A DNA stretch of 64,000 bases from Paramarasmius palmivorus (taxonomy: Eukaryota; Basidiomycota; Agaricomycetes; Agaricales; Marasmiaceae): positions 372,001-436,000 of the forward strand of contig JAYKXP010000029.1 of NCBI GenBank assembly GCA_037176845.1, read 5' to 3'. A program made the position numbers and the translations under genes. Positions 40,122 to 51,630 of the stretch are shown one piece after another. Under the pieces are notes generated by a model. The model ran no database searches. It had not been told where the DNA came from and worked only from the letters and a program-made list of their open reading frames with translations. Positions within the stretch are counted from its first letter, which is position 1, and every line of letters starts with the position of its first letter.

Positions 40122-41156
40122 TTAGTTGAATACTAATCCTCCGTCACAAATCAAAGTTTGTCCCGTGATATAATCTGCGTCCTCGCTTGCGACTCGAGGA
40201 ATGAGACCGTGCCTACGACATCCTCTGGTACACTTGTCCTCCCCAGAGTGATTTGATGCTCGAAGCCCTTGAAGCTTTCTCCTCTTTGGACCCCTTTGAG
40301 CTTTGCCATTTCTTCATCAATCTTGTCCCACATTTTGGTACCGACAACTCCCGGGGCATAGGCATTCACGGTAATCTTGTGCATTCCAAACTCCATTGCA
40401 AATGTATGAGTCAAACTACGGACGGCAGCCTTGCTGGCACTGTAAAATCCAAGCATGGGCGCTGCCCTAAACGATGTACCACTGCAATGCATCAGAATAC
40501 ATAATGTATACGAGTGACCAAATCCGCTCACCTCGCTGCGTTGATAATCTTTCCTCCTCCACCTTGCTTGATGAACTGCTTTGCAGCCAAGGTAGCACAG
40601 TTAATAACACCATGAATGTTCACGTCAAAAACGCGTTGGGCATCCTCCTCTGTGGAATCCAAAAGTGGCTTCACTTGGACGATCCCGGCGTTTGCAACCA
40701 TCACTGTTAGGGGACCTAGATCCTTGACGGAACTTTGGATCATACTCTCGACCTCTGCACGGCTCACGACACTCGCAATTACCGTGACTGATTTACGTCC
40801 CAAAGAGCGTATTTCCGTTGACACCTAATAGCAAGGTGATCAGGATACCAAGGGAAGATCATTGCAATGAAGACTCACACTTTCGGCAGCTGCTGCGTTG
40901 GAGGGAACGTCGTTTACGCAGATGTCAAAGCCATCTTGGGCTAAGCGGAGGGCAATGGCTTTACCACTGATCAGTCCATTCGTATCACTAATGCTAGTTA
41001 TGTGACAATACACGCTCACATTCCCTGAGCAGCTCCAGTTATGATCGCTGTTTTCGTAGAGGCTGTGGTTTTTGAACTGGATACATTTCGAGTGTAGTAT
41101 TTAGATGGTGATAGCCGTTGCAGCAGACGTACGTGGACGGTCCGGAGGTACAGCAT
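40122..41156 (-). pseudogene. Short-chain dehydrogenase (acetoin/diacetyl reductase type), C-terminal frameshift
   Basis: Exons 41020-41156, 40879-40966, 40532-40824, 40122-40481 on the minus strand. The basic N-terminus MLYLRTVHVRLLQRLSPSK suggests a mitochondrial presequence. The fold is classical SDR: TGAAQGIG cofactor loop, NAG (VANAGIV), Ser in NAASGTSF, and YSASK as the YxxxK catalytic pair. The closest family by motif is acetoin/2,3-butanediol dehydrogenase. Near 40190-40194 there are five bases more than expected; in the sequence as given, the frame runs off into ESQARTQIISRDKL and stops at 40151 instead of ending with the conserved ASEDADYITGQTL and DGG tail at 40122. Either the gene is recently broken or the assembly is wrong. 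The tail normally shapes the substrate site and the oligomer. Confidence 0.8.
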
Positions 41157-41423
41157 GGAGTCGATGTTGGTGGAAGAAAGATAACAAGAGAATCCATCGG
41201 TAAATCATAATGTGGGAGACTTCAGGATTCATGTGACCGTTCGGTTGTATCGTGCAAATCTATCTTTACAGTAGTAACCTTTTCCCAAGTCCCAAATTCC
41301 ATGTTTCGGAGAAAGCGTTATAGAAATACACGCATTAGTAAATTCGCCTTCATTCCCTATTCTCCAGCCAATTTTAGCAGAACACTTCAAGACCGAGCCT
41401 CGAGGCCGGCATTTTCCAGGAAT

Positions 41424-42495
41424 TCAGTTAAAGAACACTCCTCCATCAACGATGAGAGTTTGTCCTAAAAATGGGTCAAATATTGAGGAATAAACTTAAG
41501 AATGGAAGGAGAAACACGTGCCAGTGATATAGTCGGAATCAGGACTGGCGAGGAAAGATACAAGGTTTGACACGTCCTCGGGGACACTCGTTCTCCCAAG
41601 AGCAATCAGCTGTTCTGTGGCCCTGAAGTGTTGTCCCTTGTCAAAACCGCTGTACCTAGACATCTCGGCATCTATCTTCTCCCACATGTCCGTGCCTACA
41701 ACCCCAGGGGCATATCCGTTGACAGTGATCTTGTGCTTTGCGTATTCGACTGCAAAACTCTGCGTCAGGCTCCGAACGGCTGCTTTTGTAGCACTGTAAG
41801 TCGATAGAAACTGGGAAGGCCGAAAGGATGCAATGCTAGAAGTATTCAGCCGTCATGGAGAGAACTTGATTTAGATGATCCATACCTAGCCGCATTGATG
41901 ATCTTTCCACCCTCGCCTTGTTCAATTAACTGACGAGCAGCTGCTATACCGGTGTTCATGAGACCGAAAACATTGGTCTCGAACACCTGACGCATGTCGC
42001 TCTCAGTTGTTTCCGAAAGTAACTTGACTTGTACAATCCCAGCGTTCGCAACCACAACATTCAAGGGACCCAGTGTCTTCACGGATGTCTGGATCATGTT
42101 CTCGACTTCTGGCATCTTGGTAACATCTCCAAGAGTTACCACTGATGACCGTCCCAATGAATTGACCTCTTTGGCAACCTAGAGAATCCATGGTGAATAT
42201 TCAACCATCACTTTGTAAGTAAAGCACGTACTGCCTCAGCATTCTCAGCATTCCTCTCAAGATCATTCACGCAAATGTCGAATCCATCCGATGCAAGACG
42301 CAAAGCGATAGCCCGGCCACTATAGACTCGTAAAGTCCCCACTCAACAAATAGATAGGACGCCTTACATCCCTCGTCCGGCACCGGTTATGAGGGCGGTC
42401 CGATTCGTCACAGAAGGCGATGTTGCAAACTTGCGGTTTCGGATAGGTGTGTAACAGTGATGAAGATATTTTGAAAGACAGGCCAATCTTTGCAT
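41424..42495 (-). CDS. Short-chain dehydrogenase (acetoin/diacetyl reductase type), intact paralog
   Basis: Exons 42368-42495, 42232-42319, 41886-42178, 41522-41835, 41424-41464; 287 residues. It has the same order as its neighbour: an arginine-rich leader MQRLACLSKYLHHCYTPIRN (probable mitochondrial targeting), TGAGRGIG, VANAGIV, YSATK, PGVVGT and the IVDGG end. Exons 2 and 3 have exactly the same lengths as in the first copy (88 and 293 nt), so the pair is a tandem duplication. The last intron, absent from the neighbour, needs a GC donor (CTG|GCACGT) to restore ITGQTLIVDGG; with a GT donor the protein would end early as GTCFSFHS. It reduces or oxidises small carbonyl/diol substrates with NAD(P); exact substrate unknown. 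Confidence 0.85.
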
Positions 42496-43418
42496 CGTGG
42501 TTATCCGGAAACAAATCGTGGGGGAACAGCAGCAACATCAGGATATAGCTCGACTCAGCATTTCTTCTACGTAAATCGGCACGCGATGCATCCGGGTAGA
42601 TTCCTTTCCGCCCTAGTATTAATAACAAATCTAACAACTGTGAATTAGAAGGTACGAACATGCAAAGAGATCCTGGTGTTCATGACGCATTGTGGTGCTT
42701 TGTTCAGGCTCAAGCGCGCAGCTCCGAAACGACAGTTGTTTGGTGCCTCGTTGGTCGCACGAGGCTACGTTTCCAGGGGAAGTGTTCAGATAGTAAGGCG
42801 TGGTTGCCCAAACCTGGGAAGTCGCTGTCATGTAGCCTTGCAGTTATAGCGTGTAGGAGGTGTGCCATTCAACTCGTGGAAGCAATGCGTTCCAGTTTTT
42901 CCTGTTCGTTGAATACAATGTCCAACATACGTGTGCGTAGAGCCGAGAATCCCATATTCGGTTATCGATACAATGTAAAGTTATCGAGAATTTACGTCAC
43001 TCGGTACCGTGGTGATGGCGAATAGGAAGGTGCCCCGGATATTCCTCGAAAAGAACAAGGATATGTGCGCCAGTCTTCTGCTTCGTTTTGGCCGCATTTC
43101 CTACACTAGCCACAGACGAGCATCACTGCCCCGAGAGCCTCCGAGAAAGAGAGATTTTGATGCTGCATTCATCCTTTCAACCTTCCTGATATGGGATCTC
43201 CTTTGTACTCTCCGTCCGGCGGTGTGAATGATCCCTTCAAATATTGGATAATTCTTCATTTTTGCTCCAGACGTGATAGAGTATCACCCTTTAAGCAGCG
43301 TGGCAGCATAAAAATGCGCACCCAAAGTATCGTCAAATTTCCTCCCATCACTCACGACCCATCACGATCCCTCCGTACGGTCATTTAGCTTCGGCTGTCT
43401 CCACCCCTCGCTAAGCGA
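42496..43418. other. Intergenic, no gene seen
   Basis: Shared upstream region between the second dehydrogenase (minus) and the small plus-strand ORF at 43419. Short frames only, no signature. Confidence 0.5.
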
Positions 43419-43679
43419 ATGCATTCTTCGACCACTACACAGATGAATACATCCAAGCCCAAACCAACGAACCCTCGAAGGGTTCCACAAAAATTGTCTC
43501 CCTCGAGCCCACAGAGAACACCTCCACCTAGTCCGCCCCTATCACCCTCAGAGGCTATCGCAGATGCATGGCACAGAGAGTCTGCTGAGAGCAGAGAAAA
43601 ATGGAGAAGGATAAATGCGAATGTGAGAAGACGGTATGAGGAACCACGATCTAGTAGAGACCGTAGATCAAAGTTATGA
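43419..43679 (+). CDS. Small hypothetical protein, basic
   Basis: 86 residues from ATG 43419, single exon. The Pro/Ser-rich first half (PSSPQRTPPPSPPLSPSE) is followed by a charged helix AWHRESAESREKWRRINANV and a basic tail. The downstream leader-like sequence has a GTAAGT donor near 43702 and a TAG acceptor near 43778, so the transcript may be spliced in its 3' untranslated part. It converges on the zinc-finger gene. Function unknown; real coding is moderately likely from the biased composition. Confidence 0.45.
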   Translation: MHSSTTTQMNTSKPKPTNPRRVPQKLSPSSPQRTPPPSPPLSPSEAIADAWHRESAESREKWRRINANVRRRYEEPRSSRDRRSKL

Positions 43680-43889
43680 CTGTTGAGGTCGACGACGCCA
43701 CGGTAAGTATCTGTTGGCCTGTATCGATTCCTTGCGACTTTGATGACTATTCTTCGTCGTCCCCGCTTATCATTAGGTGCAGCGCTTCTTATTCTAATAT
43801 CTGTATTTCATATTTATCAGTACTTCGAGCATGAGACGACGAAAGCGGAGGAAAACGGACCGTGTTGTATAATTATTGCAGTGTATCCA

Positions 43890-45803
43890 TTATTGTGCTG
43901 GCGCCATAGACTCGTCTGCTTCCTTCTCATCTTCACTTGAATCGTCGGAGGAATCATCGGAATCTTCCTCCTCCAAGGCGGCTTCAGCCTCCGCCTGAGC
44001 TTGAGCAGCAAGCGCTGCGTTTGTGATGGCGTCTTGGAGCATTTTGGCCTGCTCTTCTGACAAGCCATAGAGAGATAATGAAGGTATCGCCGATCTGTCG
44101 TTAGCAGGTTGTGGGTCGGCGGAGCCCTCAGCATCTGGTGGCGCTGCGGGTGCTGCCAATGATTCTTCCGGCGTGGGTGTGGTACCATTTGGGGGCGTGT
44201 TACCCTGAGATTGAGCACGAGCAATTACACTGGCTAAAGTGGCTTGACCTGCTGTCGGGTCCACAGGGACGGGCTGGACAGGAGCATAACGATTGCCTGA
44301 TGCGTTGGCGACGTAGGTCTGGAGAAGGTAATGGAGATGCAACACCGCACTCTGGGTGCTGTTCAGGACTTCGACTGGAACCTCTCCTTCCTCTAGTTCG
44401 CCTGCAGCTATAGGACCCGTGTGGTCACTCCACATCCTGACAAGCTTCTCGCCACGTTTTTCCACGTCCTCCTCATCTGATAGCTCGACCTCGACTTGTA
44501 TCGGCTCAGCCCGAACGCAAGCTTCCCCTTTCAACCCACGGGATTCAGCGGCATTCCTGTGCCGCTTAATAGCATCCCGCCGCGAGAATATCTTGTTGCA
44601 ACCGGAACACTTCCACGCCTTCTTCTCATGTAGTCTGCTGTGTCGCTTCAAATCGTGATTTCGAACGAACGAGGCTGGACAAAGATTACAAGTGTAGGGG
44701 CGCTGAGAGGAGTGTACTCGTTGATGGGTTCGGAGACTGAATAGTCTGGCAAAAGTCTTTGTGCAGCCTGCTACAGTACAAGGGTACACTGCGGTGCCAA
44801 TGTCGGGGTTAGTCCAGGCAGAAAAATTATCCTGTCGACCCTGTTTGTCAGGCTCCGTGGGTGGCATCTGACCGATAGGAATACCACTAAGAACACCCAA
44901 AACTTGAATGAGGCCGCTGATTTCCTGAAGGTGGTTGTTCTCGGGACCTCCGCGAGAAGATGATGTGACCGCGAATAGAAAGATTTGATGCAATGGGAGC
45001 TGAATGGAGGCAATAAGACCTGGATCAAAACCTCTTGAGGGAGAGTTTTGTAGTGCTTCGGTGACGGTACGAACAGCGTCAGAAATTGTGGGGTAAAGGT
45101 CAATCGTGGTCGCAGGCGCACGCCGTTTGGTTCGTACGTGTTGAGAGTTGGGTTCGTCAAAATCTGCGCGCTTCCTCTTTCCAAGGTCGAGCTGATTTGA
45201 CGACGTGTTGGATTGACGAAGCTTTCCAAACAAAGCATCGCTTTGCGCAAGACCTATTAAACTTTGAGTGAGGGATGACGCGCGTTCCTTTGAAACAGAT
45301 CTATCCGCGAGAACCTGCTTCAACGCGTCCAGAATGCTCCCAGATCCCGGTGGCGACAGGATCGTCGATGCCAGAGTAGACTGTGCTGCTGGGTCGCGTT
45401 CTAACAGAGATATTATTGCTCTGATAGTAAATAGGACTGCTTCCTGCTTCCTTTGAAGAATCACGACAGATTCTGAAGGAGATGAATGTGCTTCTGCGAG
45501 GGATGAAGGCACCGGCGCTGCTACATCTTGTTCTGGTTGCTGAGGCAATGGCGGTGACGATGGCGGTATCGGCGGCGGATGTTCTTGGACAACAGAGGGC
45601 TCAGCGGCCGCCTCTAATGCTTTGGCCGCACTAATTTCCCTCCACAGTTGCTCCTCGAGTCGCCTGTTGAGCTCCTCTGCGTCTTCTTCTCCTTCGTCTT
45701 CGTCGTCGCTGCTGCTACTGCTACTGGTCTCGTCCTCGTCCTCGTCATCATCCGCTGCAGCTGCATGTCGAGCTTCTAACTCCGCGAGTGTCCCAGAATC
45801 CAT
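43890..45803 (-). CDS. C2H2 zinc-finger protein
   Basis: Single exon, 637 residues, ATG at 45803. An acidic/serine stretch (about 15-45) is followed by a Pro-rich region, then a basic motif KRKRADFDEPN..KRRAP that may be a nuclear signal (about 205-230). The fingers lie at about 335-420: YPCTVAGCTKTFARLFSLRT then HQRVH (C-x4-C..H-x3-H), YTCNLCPASFVRNHDLKRHS (C-x2-C..H-x3-H), and a third WKCSGCNKIFSRRDAIKRHR whose final ligand is spaced oddly. The C-terminus is Ala/Glu-rich with an acidic end (EEEDSDDSSDDSSEDEKEAD). Probably a DNA-binding regulator. Its start is 270 bp from the divergent carrier gene at 46073, so the two may share a promoter. Confidence 0.85.
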   Translation of the reverse strand: MDSGTLAELEARHAAAADDDEDEDETSSSSSSDDEDEGEEDAEELNRRLEEQLWREISAAKALEAAAEPSVVQEHPPPIPPSSPPLPQQPEQDVAAPVPSSLAEAHSSPSESVVILQRKQEAVLFTIRAIISLLERDPAAQSTLASTILSPPGSGSILDALKQVLADRSVSKERASSLTQSLIGLAQSDALFGKLRQSNTSSNQLDLGKRKRADFDEPNSQHVRTKRRAPATTIDLYPTISDAVRTVTEALQNSPSRGFDPGLIASIQLPLHQIFLFAVTSSSRGGPENNHLQEISGLIQVLGVLSGIPIGQMPPTEPDKQGRQDNFSAWTNPDIGTAVYPCTVAGCTKTFARLFSLRTHQRVHSSQRPYTCNLCPASFVRNHDLKRHSRLHEKKAWKCSGCNKIFSRRDAIKRHRNAAESRGLKGEACVRAEPIQVEVELSDEEDVEKRGEKLVRMWSDHTGPIAAGELEEGEVPVEVLNSTQSAVLHLHYLLQTYVANASGNRYAPVQPVPVDPTAGQATLASVIARAQSQGNTPPNGTTPTPEESLAAPAAPPDAEGSADPQPANDRSAIPSLSLYGLSEEQAKMLQDAITNAALAAQAQAEAEAALEEEDSDDSSDDSSEDEKEADESMAPAQ

Positions 45804-46072
45804 GAGAGTTGACTGACATTTTAGGAGTTAGTTTGACTTGGTAGGATAAAAGATAGATATTTACTGACTTTTCCAAGGGAGAAAATAACAATGACACTGA
45901 CAGGCTCCGACAATCTTTTTCTCTGTTGCCATCTTATCTTATCTGATGACTAAGCGATGACTCGTAAAAATTTCTGCTGTAAATTGAACTGCTCTTGCTC
46001 TACACCTTGATCCTCGTGTTCGTTCCCAGATACCCATAGGCTTCAAGCTTACGAGCCAAGGCATAGAAGACG

Positions 46073-47309
46073 ATGTCACTCAAAACTGTGAAGGATTTGA
46101 CTGCTGGCACGGCTGGTGGCATTGCACAAGTACGAGTCAATGCCTCCATGTGGATTATACAGAATGTTCAAAGTTGCTCCCTATAGGTCCTAGTCGGACA
46201 GCCCTTCGACATCGTCAAAGTTGTACGTCGCAACTATTCACTCAGTTGGTTTATAAGACACGATGATTCATGCTGCAAGATCTTTGAAGCGGATGCAAAC
46301 TGCGCCGAAAGGCACTTACACTGGGATGTTACACTGTGCCGGCGGGATCTTGAAGAATGAGGGGCCATTGGCGTTCTACAAGGTGAGTCGACGTGAATTT
46401 GTCATGAAGGATGTTGTTGAATGTCACACAGGGAACTTTAACACCTTTACTCGGCATTGGTGTTTGCGTCTCAATCCAATTTGGTGTTATTGAATACATG
46501 AAGCGATTCTACGCTGAACGTAATGTTCTCAGAGGCTACGGAGGGCCAGGTGGTCAGAACCTCTCCGGGGACCAGCTCGTCATCTCTGGTGTGCTGGCAG
46601 GGCTTGCCAATGGTTTCGTTTCCGGACCCGTTGAGCACATTCGTATTCGTGCGTGCGTGCCAGCTGGACTTGGCGTGCCAATAGCTTAATTATCTCATCA
46701 TAGGACTACAGACGCAAACAGTGAAGAACTACCCGTACAACGGACCATTTGACGCCATCAAGAAGATATATTCAGCTCATGGCATTGCTGGCATCTATAA
46801 AGGCCAGGGTGTCACATTCCTTCGTGAAGCCGCAGGCTACGGCATCTACTTCCTGGCCTATGAAAAGCTCGTGCAGCGTGAGATGGCTCTCAAGGGCATC
46901 AAACGAAACGAGATAAACCCGATGAACGCAGTTCTATATGGTGCAGCTGCTGGATACGCAGTAAGTCATGTAACCTTCCAGATAAACTATTAGCCGTTCT
47001 TACCAGTTCTTTTTATAGCTATGGGCCGTGATATATCCGATAGATATGGTAAAATCACGTATGCAGACGGATGGATTCACACCAGAAACCGGTCGGAAAT
47101 ACAAGTCGGCGATAGACTGTGTTCGTAAAGTGTGGCGGTCAGAGGGTCTCCCAGCATTTACTCGCGGTCTAGGACCCACGCTTATTCGGTATGTTCATGC
47201 TGCGCTCTGGTTCACTGCGTTAAACTTATCGTTCGGCAGGTCACCGTTCGCAAACGGAGCCACCTTCCTAGGCTTTGAGATGGCCAATCGTATCTTAAAT
47301 CCATCTTAA
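46073..47309 (+). CDS. YMC1: Mitochondrial carrier, YMC1-like
   Basis: join(46073..46129, 46187..46222, 46290..46382, 46432..46648, 46704..46960, 47019..47188, 47240..47309), 299 residues, the usual length for the family; all phases fit. The three carrier repeats each show the signature: QPFDIVKVRMQT, GPVEHIRIRLQTQ and YPIDMVKSRMQTD. The N-terminus KDLTAGTAGGIAQVLVGQPF and SIQFGVIEYMKRF match the Ymc1/Ymc2 branch (inner-membrane amino acid or organic acid carriers), though the carnitine-carrier branch is related. The last intron (47189-47239) is a multiple of three and stop-free, so unspliced message would encode a 17-residue insertion; splicing gives the normal LIR..PFANGATFLGFEMA end. Confidence 0.88.
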
Positions 47310-47501
47310 TCAACATATAGAGTTGTATACAATGGTGATGACAATAGACGACCCATAAGCTCACTTTCAACAAGGGGCGATTACAAAATATTCATACAAT
47401 ACAGTTTTATCTGAGATATCCAAAGGCTCCCCTCATTCATACGCTAACATTTGGGAGATGATGTTAGCACACATTACAAGAGTCCAACTAAGTAACACTT
47501 A

Positions 47502-48999
47502 CTAGCTGAACGGGTCGGGTGTATCTGACCACGGGTCCGTCACCAACTTCAAAACTTGAATATGTTTCAAGGGCTTGAACAACGCGTTGGAGTCGGGTTT
47601 GGATTTTGATAGCTCTAAAGCAATATGGTCCTGCGAGTCATTTCAATACGTGTGCCCATCACAATACGAAGGACCTGGAGCTTACCCTAGTGGCAACGAT
47701 ACCGCTATCGAAGCTGGGAACCGTGAAGTTCTCCATTTCGACTTTTATCTCCCCCTCTAGGTTGACTGCGGTAGTATCCTGTGATCCACCATCTAGCGTA
47801 GGAGGCGGCGAACAAATTTTTGCCTCGCCGAGGCAGAGGTTGATGGCTACTTGTCTGCCATTCACGTCTAGGACCAGCTGTCTGAGTAGACGCAGCATCA
47901 CCGGCGGGTTGCCTATTACGAAGGATCAGTTTACAGATCTCTCTAGTACCACGAAACTCAAACATACCTTTACTCTGTGAGCACAGCCGCTGGAGTGTTG
48001 AGGACGTTCCAATCAGCTGGATGTGGAAGGGAATGGATTCCGTCATCTCGTAGACTCCCACTGACGGAAGGAAGAGCTATAGACAGAGTGGAAAGAGACC
48101 TGTTAATGAAACGACAGTTCAGCGATGCACTACACATACTTGGCAGGACACAGGCTGTAAATCAGATTCCGGGAGACGGGGTTCGATGGTGCAAGAAGAC
48201 TGATGCCATTCTTCGGGACATACTTTTATTGTTGAAAGAAAAGAGTGGTCATAAGGGATTGGCCGGGGCGGACGAGATCGCGGTCGGTACTGTAATAGGA
48301 TATGAAGTCTTCTAGCGTTTCATTAGACGTTTTGTAATAGAAGTAAACACGGGAGTACTTTCTGTTGGTTTTTACCCAGAAGTAAGGCAGTAGGACCTTT
48401 TCTTGATTTTGTGACCATTACCGTGAGGAAATATGCCACTTTTGCATATTGGATGTTTTCCGAGAATAGTTGTACGTCGTAGGACGGAGGAAAGGGATAA
48501 TGTTTTTGACCATGTTGGAATGTAGACGGCATGATAAGAGAGAAGGGTAGGGAGGAGGGGCACTCGGTGGACTCGGCCTCCTTGTCGTATAGGACCTGTG
48601 TCTCGTCGCATAAGTCTTTTTGGGCAAAGCCTTGTGATAGGGTTAGAAATTCAACGCTGCCCCTGAGCTGTGGTAGGTTAGATAGACGTTCTTACACGAA
48701 CATATAGAAAAAAAAGTTCGCACCCGGACTTTGACCTCCGTGATAACACTTGGTTGATGTAAAACGATGGAGCCAGACACGGCCGACCGACGCCCATACT
48801 CAGGCTCCGAAGTGCCTTCTCTTTGATTCTCTAGTATGACGGTGACCTGACCTTCTTTTCGAACGAAAATTCCAGTCAATGCACCATGGGTTGGAGAGCG
48901 CTGGTAGGCTAGTCGTTGTTCGTCCTCTGCCGGGTCAGAGGAATAGTTGGGTGAAGGTATAGTGGCGGAATAGCTTGGCGGATAGGTGGAAGAATCCAT
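47502..48999 (-). CDS. Arrestin-like (alpha-arrestin fold) protein
   Basis: Exons 48724-48999, 48359-48667, 48140-48289, 47968-48076, 47686-47912, 47502-47630; 399 residues. Phases agree throughout, but the donor chosen at 48358 (AAA|GTACTC) is the weakest call. The N-terminal RRSAVSGSIVLHQPSVITEV, then LRGSVEFLTLSQG, VLYDKEAESTECPSSLPFSL and HYPFPPSYDV follow the Arrestin_N pattern. In the C-terminal half, YRPRSRPPRPIPYDHSFL is the PRxRPxRPI motif seen in basidiomycete members, and MTESIPFHIQL starts the second beta-sandwich. Alpha-arrestins usually link ubiquitin ligases to membrane transporters; no PPxY motif was seen, so that link is unproven. It converges with the carrier gene. Confidence 0.8.
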
Positions 49000-49970
49000 T
49001 GTTGTGGGGAATGGTTTGAAGGTAGTACCTTATCAAACCTGTTTAGTTTATAAAGTCTGGCTTTTCGGCGCTTACCTGAATGTGACTCGACTTCGACGAA
49101 TGCACAGCGCGCGATTTCGTTCTTTCCCAGAATCATAGAACCCATGTGCCGCTAATCAAGGAGACCTAATTCAGTTTGAGCTACACAACATTGATTGCGG
49201 GATGACAATGTCACATACACAGTGCTGCAGATAATAAAAGGAGTCGACAAAGTTCCTGGTGCAGAATGTCTTGTTCATAAAGATGAGCTTATTTTTGAAG
49301 TTCTGGATTCGCTATTTGTGAGTGACTCACCTATCACTTCCTGACAGAACGCGTCACTTGTTGAGAATACGGTTCCGGTCCTAATGTGACTCGACACCGG
49401 TTAAATCTGCAGTGTGCCAAAAAGCTGCTATAACAAAGGCATGGATTCCAAATAGATAATGCGGAGATACGTCTGCGGTTCCTGACAGTTCAGAGGTCCG
49501 TGACTCGAAGACTGCGAGAGGATGACGCGTTGTGCTTTGGTTGGAAAACTTGCCTGTCACTTTTGTCGCGCAGGCCAGGTTTCTTTCGTCTTTGCAGTCC
49601 ATTTCCCAGTGATGCACAGTCTTGATCGAGTTACAGCGTAGATGAACCGCAAGCAAGCTACCTTGCACAGCTCTGACGGCAGCGCCATGCTATTTTCATG
49701 TAGTTGGGCAGTAGCACTGCAGTAAGGTTTGGGCGAGACATTGAGCGCATTGTGTGGCTATGTTAGGGAAAAACCTGACGATAAATAAAGCCCAGTCCAT
49801 TCAGTTCCGATGAACAAGGTATAGAGGAAAGATGTTGAGAATGGTGTGTAAATCAAATGGCAAAAGGCGAGCAAAAGGTGTTACAAAAAAGACGCTCGTC
49901 GGGCGCCGACCTTCTCCCAAAGGTTGTCGCACAACAAACCCAAACACTTCTTCGTCTCGCACCCATCACC
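49000..49970. other. Divergent intergenic region, no gene seen
   Basis: Lies between the divergent arrestin-like and Vps3844 genes and should hold both promoters. Short frames only; none is supported. Confidence 0.5.
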
Positions 49971-51109
49971 ATGTTCGTCGTGGGTTTCCTTCTCTCAGTC
50001 CTGCATATTGCAGAGGCTGTGAACGTCTATCTTTCACCAGAACCCGCCAAACTTTCCTCACAGCTCTCTCCAGAAGATGCAAGTGCCGCCCTTTCTCACC
50101 ACCTAGGTCTGGAGATGTTCGAAGCTGTACCGGAGGCAATGAAAGGGGTGTATGAGCAAGTCAGCTTTGTCGCTCAAGGACAAAGACATGCTTTACTTGT
50201 AACAATAGACGATGCAGACGCTAAAGGTATAGTCGTGCAGTTTCATCTGTAGTCGTTACACTAATTATTGAACTAGATGTCGTACCGTTGTCCCTGATCC
50301 CATCTTTCAAACTGTCCATACCTCCTTCATTCCAAGTCGATTCTTTGAGCTCGGTGGTTTCGACGTATCTCCACCGCGCGAAACATAGCTATTCGTCCAT
50401 TTACGAATCTACCTGGGACGCATCCGAGGTGCAGTCAGTGCACTCCTTCATTTACAACTCGGAAGACCCTGTCTTCGCTACCCTGGATCTTTCAACCCTG
50501 TCACGCGTACGGGAGGAAACTGGGTCGAACAGCAGGACATACAAGAACGCTGTTCAGGACTTGCGTTCCCTCTTTGACAAACTCTCTGACGACGAAGGGG
50601 TTCATCTTGCCATTCTCACCTATTCATCGACCCCTACGCTCTCATACACTAAACGCCAAGCATCGCAAGTACCTCTTCCCCCGAACCATGCACCACCTCA
50701 ACAGCCAATAAGCTCCATTTCGACGTGCTTCGGTAGCGCAGACATTTGCACCAACGCTACTTCTAGCTGCTCCGGGCGTGGCCAATGCGTCGAAGCTAGC
50801 AAACTAGGAAGGACGTGCTTTGTTTGTGCTTGTGCCGCCACCAAGACCGGAGAAGGCAACAAGGCAAAGACTGTGAATTGGGTTGGTGAGCGATGTGAAA
50901 GGAGGGATGTCAGCAGGTATGTCAACCTTGTTTAACTCGTCCTATCCGATCGCTCAAAAGGCCCCATCAGTTCATTTGTGCTCTTCGCAGGCACAGCTAT
51001 CGTCATGATCGTCCTGGCCATCGGCTCCGTCTCGTTATTGTACGCCGTCGGAGAACAGTCACTCCCCCCTACCCTTACAGGCACAGCAGTCACTGCAAAG
51101 AAGGATTAA
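49971..51109 (+). CDS. Vps3844-like ER/vacuolar sorting membrane protein (DUF3844)
   Basis: join(49971..50226, 50277..50916, 50971..51109), 344 residues; phases 1 and 2 fit. A signal peptide MFVVGFLLSVLHIAEA precedes a luminal domain (VNVYLSPEPAKLSSQLSPED..). The C-terminal DUF3844 part has the EGF-like cysteine pattern (STCFGSADICTNATSSCSGR then GQCV, CFVCAC, GERCERRDVS), followed by one transmembrane helix (FAGTAIVMIVLAIGSVSLLY) and a short tail. Proteins of this family are linked to vacuolar sorting in fungi. It converges with the WOPR gene. Confidence 0.88.
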
Positions 51110-51630
51110 CAGCATGTCAGCCATCCCGACACGGTCCGGAACATTTGCCACATTGTACGAGACGTATCATTAATTCCACGGTTCTCTTGTTATACCTATC
51201 CGATAGTTCAAGAATGGACAATAAACTTCTTCGGACCGTGTTGGAGCATAGTATTCTTCGCGTGCGCCACACCGCACAGTAGACATATCCTGAATGAAAG
51301 TTCTCTTTCCGCCTTGAACTCGAGGCCCTAGAAGCCGCCGTGCCGCTCCCGTAGCTTGTGTAAAGTCCCTTGCTACCCCTCTTCCGTAGCTCATGATTTG
51401 ACCTTGTTAAGGAAATCTAAGTCCAGGTATTAGCCATCACCCTCAAGACCCCCGCTGTGGTACGAAGAAATGAAACAATAAGTTGAATTCCGCTGGTATA
51501 TGAGAATAGGGGAGTATGGGATCCAGTTATACATGTGTCTAAAATGGCTGGTGTACAGGGGGATGCAGGGCGATAAATAAGCATGCGTGTATATGTAAGT
51601 GTATCGTACTCTCTCAGACTGGGCGCACAA

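Noticed and set aside
47977..48315. 112-codon plus-strand frame over the arrestin-like gene.
   Set aside because: The minus strand gives a phase-consistent six-exon arrestin pattern; the plus frame is a shadow.
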